Source: an uncultured Bacteroidales bacterium | GTDB taxonomy: Bacteria; Bacteroidota; Bacteroidia; Bacteroidales; ML635J-15 | Assembly (NCBI GenBank): GCA_905233405.1 | Contig: CAJOEG010000078.1 | Span: 1-7,071 of the forward strand | Length of the DNA stretch: 7,071 nucleotides | Direction: 5' to 3' | Shown: positions 6,199 to 7,071 of the stretch, piece after piece | Numbering within the stretch: the first letter of the stretch is position 1 | Layout of the letters: each line of letters opens with the position of its first letter | Position numbers and translations under genes: made by a program | The notes under the pieces: generated by a model | Database searches by the model: none | What the model was told of the DNA's origin: nothing | What the model saw: only the letters and a program-made list of their open reading frames with translations

Positions 6199-6789
6199 AT
6201 GTCAGTCACCGAACAAGAATACATCCCGATAGAAAAGCATCCTCTCCAACCATTTCTTCCCGGTGGTGCCGAAATTCTTATGCTCGGCAGTTTTCCGCCC
6301 AAGCGCGAACGATGGTCGATGGACTTCTACTACCCTAACATACAGAATGATATGTGGCGAATCATGGGACTTATCTTCTTCAACGACAAGGACTACTTTG
6401 TAGAAGCCAATGGGAAGAAGTTCCGATTCTGCTACGACAAGGTCGTAAAGTTCTGCACCGAGAAGCACATTGCAATCTTCGATGCCGCCAGTTCGGTGCG
6501 ACGGCTGATGGACAATGCCTCGGATGCTCATTTGGAAATAGTTGAGCAGACCGATATTCCAGCACTTCTGCGCAAGATTCCACAATGCCGCACGATAGTT
6601 TCCACAGGTGGCAAATCGGCCGAAACAATAGCCGCACAACTTGGTTGCAAAGTCCCTGAAGTCGGTGGATATGCCACTTTTAGCCTTGATGGGAAGGAAT
6701 ACAAATTCCATCGTATGCCGTCCTCATCACGAGCATTTCCAATGAAACTGGAAAAGAAAGCGGAAATATACAGAAGGATATTCGAGTAA
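6199..6789 (+). CDS. Uracil-DNA glycosylase superfamily protein (TDG/Mug- or HDG-like)
   Basis: The 196-residue product looks like a single-domain DNA glycosylase of the uracil-DNA glycosylase superfamily, which removes deaminated bases from DNA to start base excision repair. Motif 1 is LGSFPPK (29-35), followed by FYYPNIQNDMWRIMG (43-57), equivalent to the family's P-x-N-x-FW helix. Motif 2 is HRMPSSSRA (171-179), very close to the MPSSS motif of thymine-DNA glycosylase. The asparagine that Mug/TDG enzymes carry in motif 1 (GINPG) is absent; Phe32 stands there. The hypoxanthine-DNA glycosylase family also lacks it and uses an Asn elsewhere, and Asn50 is a candidate here. Substrate is therefore uncertain between uracil mismatch and deoxyinosine. 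No clear promoter precedes it; it may be co-transcribed with the ATPase across 128 bp containing inverted repeat 4. Confidence 0.8.
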   Translation: MSVTEQEYIPIEKHPLQPFLPGGAEILMLGSFPPKRERWSMDFYYPNIQNDMWRIMGLIFFNDKDYFVEANGKKFRFCYDKVVKFCTEKHIAIFDAASSVRRLMDNASDAHLEIVEQTDIPALLRKIPQCRTIVSTGGKSAETIAAQLGCKVPEVGGYATFSLDGKEYKFHRMPSSSRAFPMKLEKKAEIYRRIFE

Positions 6790-6795
6790 AACGAC

Positions 6796-6827
6796 AAAAA
6801 AAAGCGGCTAACATTTCTATTAGCCGC
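6796..6827 (-). terminator. Rho-independent terminator for the minus-strand secreted-protein gene
   Basis: On the minus strand, GCGGCTAA (6827-6820) and TTAGCCGC (6811-6804) form a perfect 8-bp stem around an 8-base loop, followed by eight T residues (complement of 6796-6803). It lies 24 bp past the stop of the minus-strand gene. The same stem could also slow plus-strand transcription from the glycosylase gene, but there it is not followed by a T run. Confidence 0.9.
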
Positions 6828-6851
6828 CTCAATAATTTCACTAACAAAATT

Positions 6852-7071
6852 CTACTTAACCATCTTCAAGGTTTCGTTGATTTCGCTTCCGTTAATGCGG
6901 ATGAAATAAACGCCAGGAACATAATTGTCTGCATTTATTTCAAAACTATTCTGACCTGCCGACAGATGTTTATTCATCATATATACAACCTGTCCGCTCA
7001 AGTTAACAATCGAAATTTCCGCATCTTCACTTATTGCCGACTCAATTTCTACATTGATTATGTCGTTGAAA
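6852..7071 (-). CDS. C-terminal end of a secreted protein with a type IX secretion sorting domain (partial)
   Basis: The last 72 codons and a TAG stop are visible; the 5' part lies beyond the window, with the first complete codon at 7070-7068. The translation has a strand-rich immunoglobulin-like pattern: ISIVNLSGQVVYMM, then LSAGQNSFEINADNYVPGVYFIRI, ending ETLKMVK. This is the usual form of the Por/type IX secretion C-terminal sorting domain: a V-x-N-x-x-G strand, an L-x-x-G-x-N-x-F turn, a PGVYFxRI strand, and a terminal lysine. In such proteins the tail directs outer-membrane export and is then cleaved for anchoring or release. The passenger domain and its function are not visible. The gene is convergent with the glycosylase gene and has its own terminator. 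Confidence 0.85.
   Translation of the reverse strand, partial: FNDIINVEIESAISEDAEISIVNLSGQVVYMMNKHLSAGQNSFEINADNYVPGVYFIRINGSEINETLKMVK

Overview
The window looks like chromosomal DNA from a member of the Bacteroidota, most likely the Bacteroidales. Three observations support this. The partial gene at the right end encodes a C-terminal tail resembling the type IX secretion (Por) sorting domain. Several intergenic regions carry the Bacteroidota-type -7 promoter box TAnnTTTG. The protein-coding genes resemble familiar Bacteroidota housekeeping genes. Genus and species cannot be told from the sequence alone.

Layout. Bases 1-3317 hold a tightly packed minus-strand gene cluster, read from right to left. 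It contains a small secreted formylglycine-generating-enzyme-like (FGE/SUMF1-fold) protein (2625-3317), a second FGE-like predicted lipoprotein split by an in-frame TAA (1737-2618), methionyl-tRNA formyltransferase fmt (797-1735), the RuvX/YqgF resolvase-like nuclease (372-797), and the start of peptide deformylase def (1-375, running off the window). Junctions are 6 bp, 1 bp, a 1-base overlap and a 4-base overlap, so the cluster reads as one operon. Its likely promoter is in the divergent region near 3337-3369. Fmt adds, and Def removes, the formyl group of initiator methionine, so the operon covers both ends of that cycle.

A nitroreductase-family gene (3481-4119) is read in the opposite direction. 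It is followed by about 540 bp of AT-rich DNA that is not empty. This stretch holds a degenerate tandem array with a period of 177-178 bp, and each unit contains an inverted repeat built on AAACTCGTCCA / TGGACGAGTTT. Directly after the third inverted repeat comes a well-formed promoter and an AAA+ ATPase of the archaeal-type ATPase_2 + DUF234 architecture (4661-6070). A further partial unit with a fourth inverted repeat lies just after that gene. The ATPase gene is therefore bracketed by directly oriented copies of the same repeat. The fourth repeat ends 16 bp before a uracil-DNA-glycosylase-superfamily gene (6199-6789).

The right edge holds the last 72 codons of a minus-strand gene for a secreted protein (6852-7071) and its rho-independent terminator (6796-6827), which separates it from the convergent glycosylase gene.

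The best candidates for something new are the repeat/ATPase/glycosylase block (4150-6789) and the nonsense-interrupted FGE-like lipoprotein joined to the formyl-methionine operon. All assignments come from reading motifs by eye; no database search was run.
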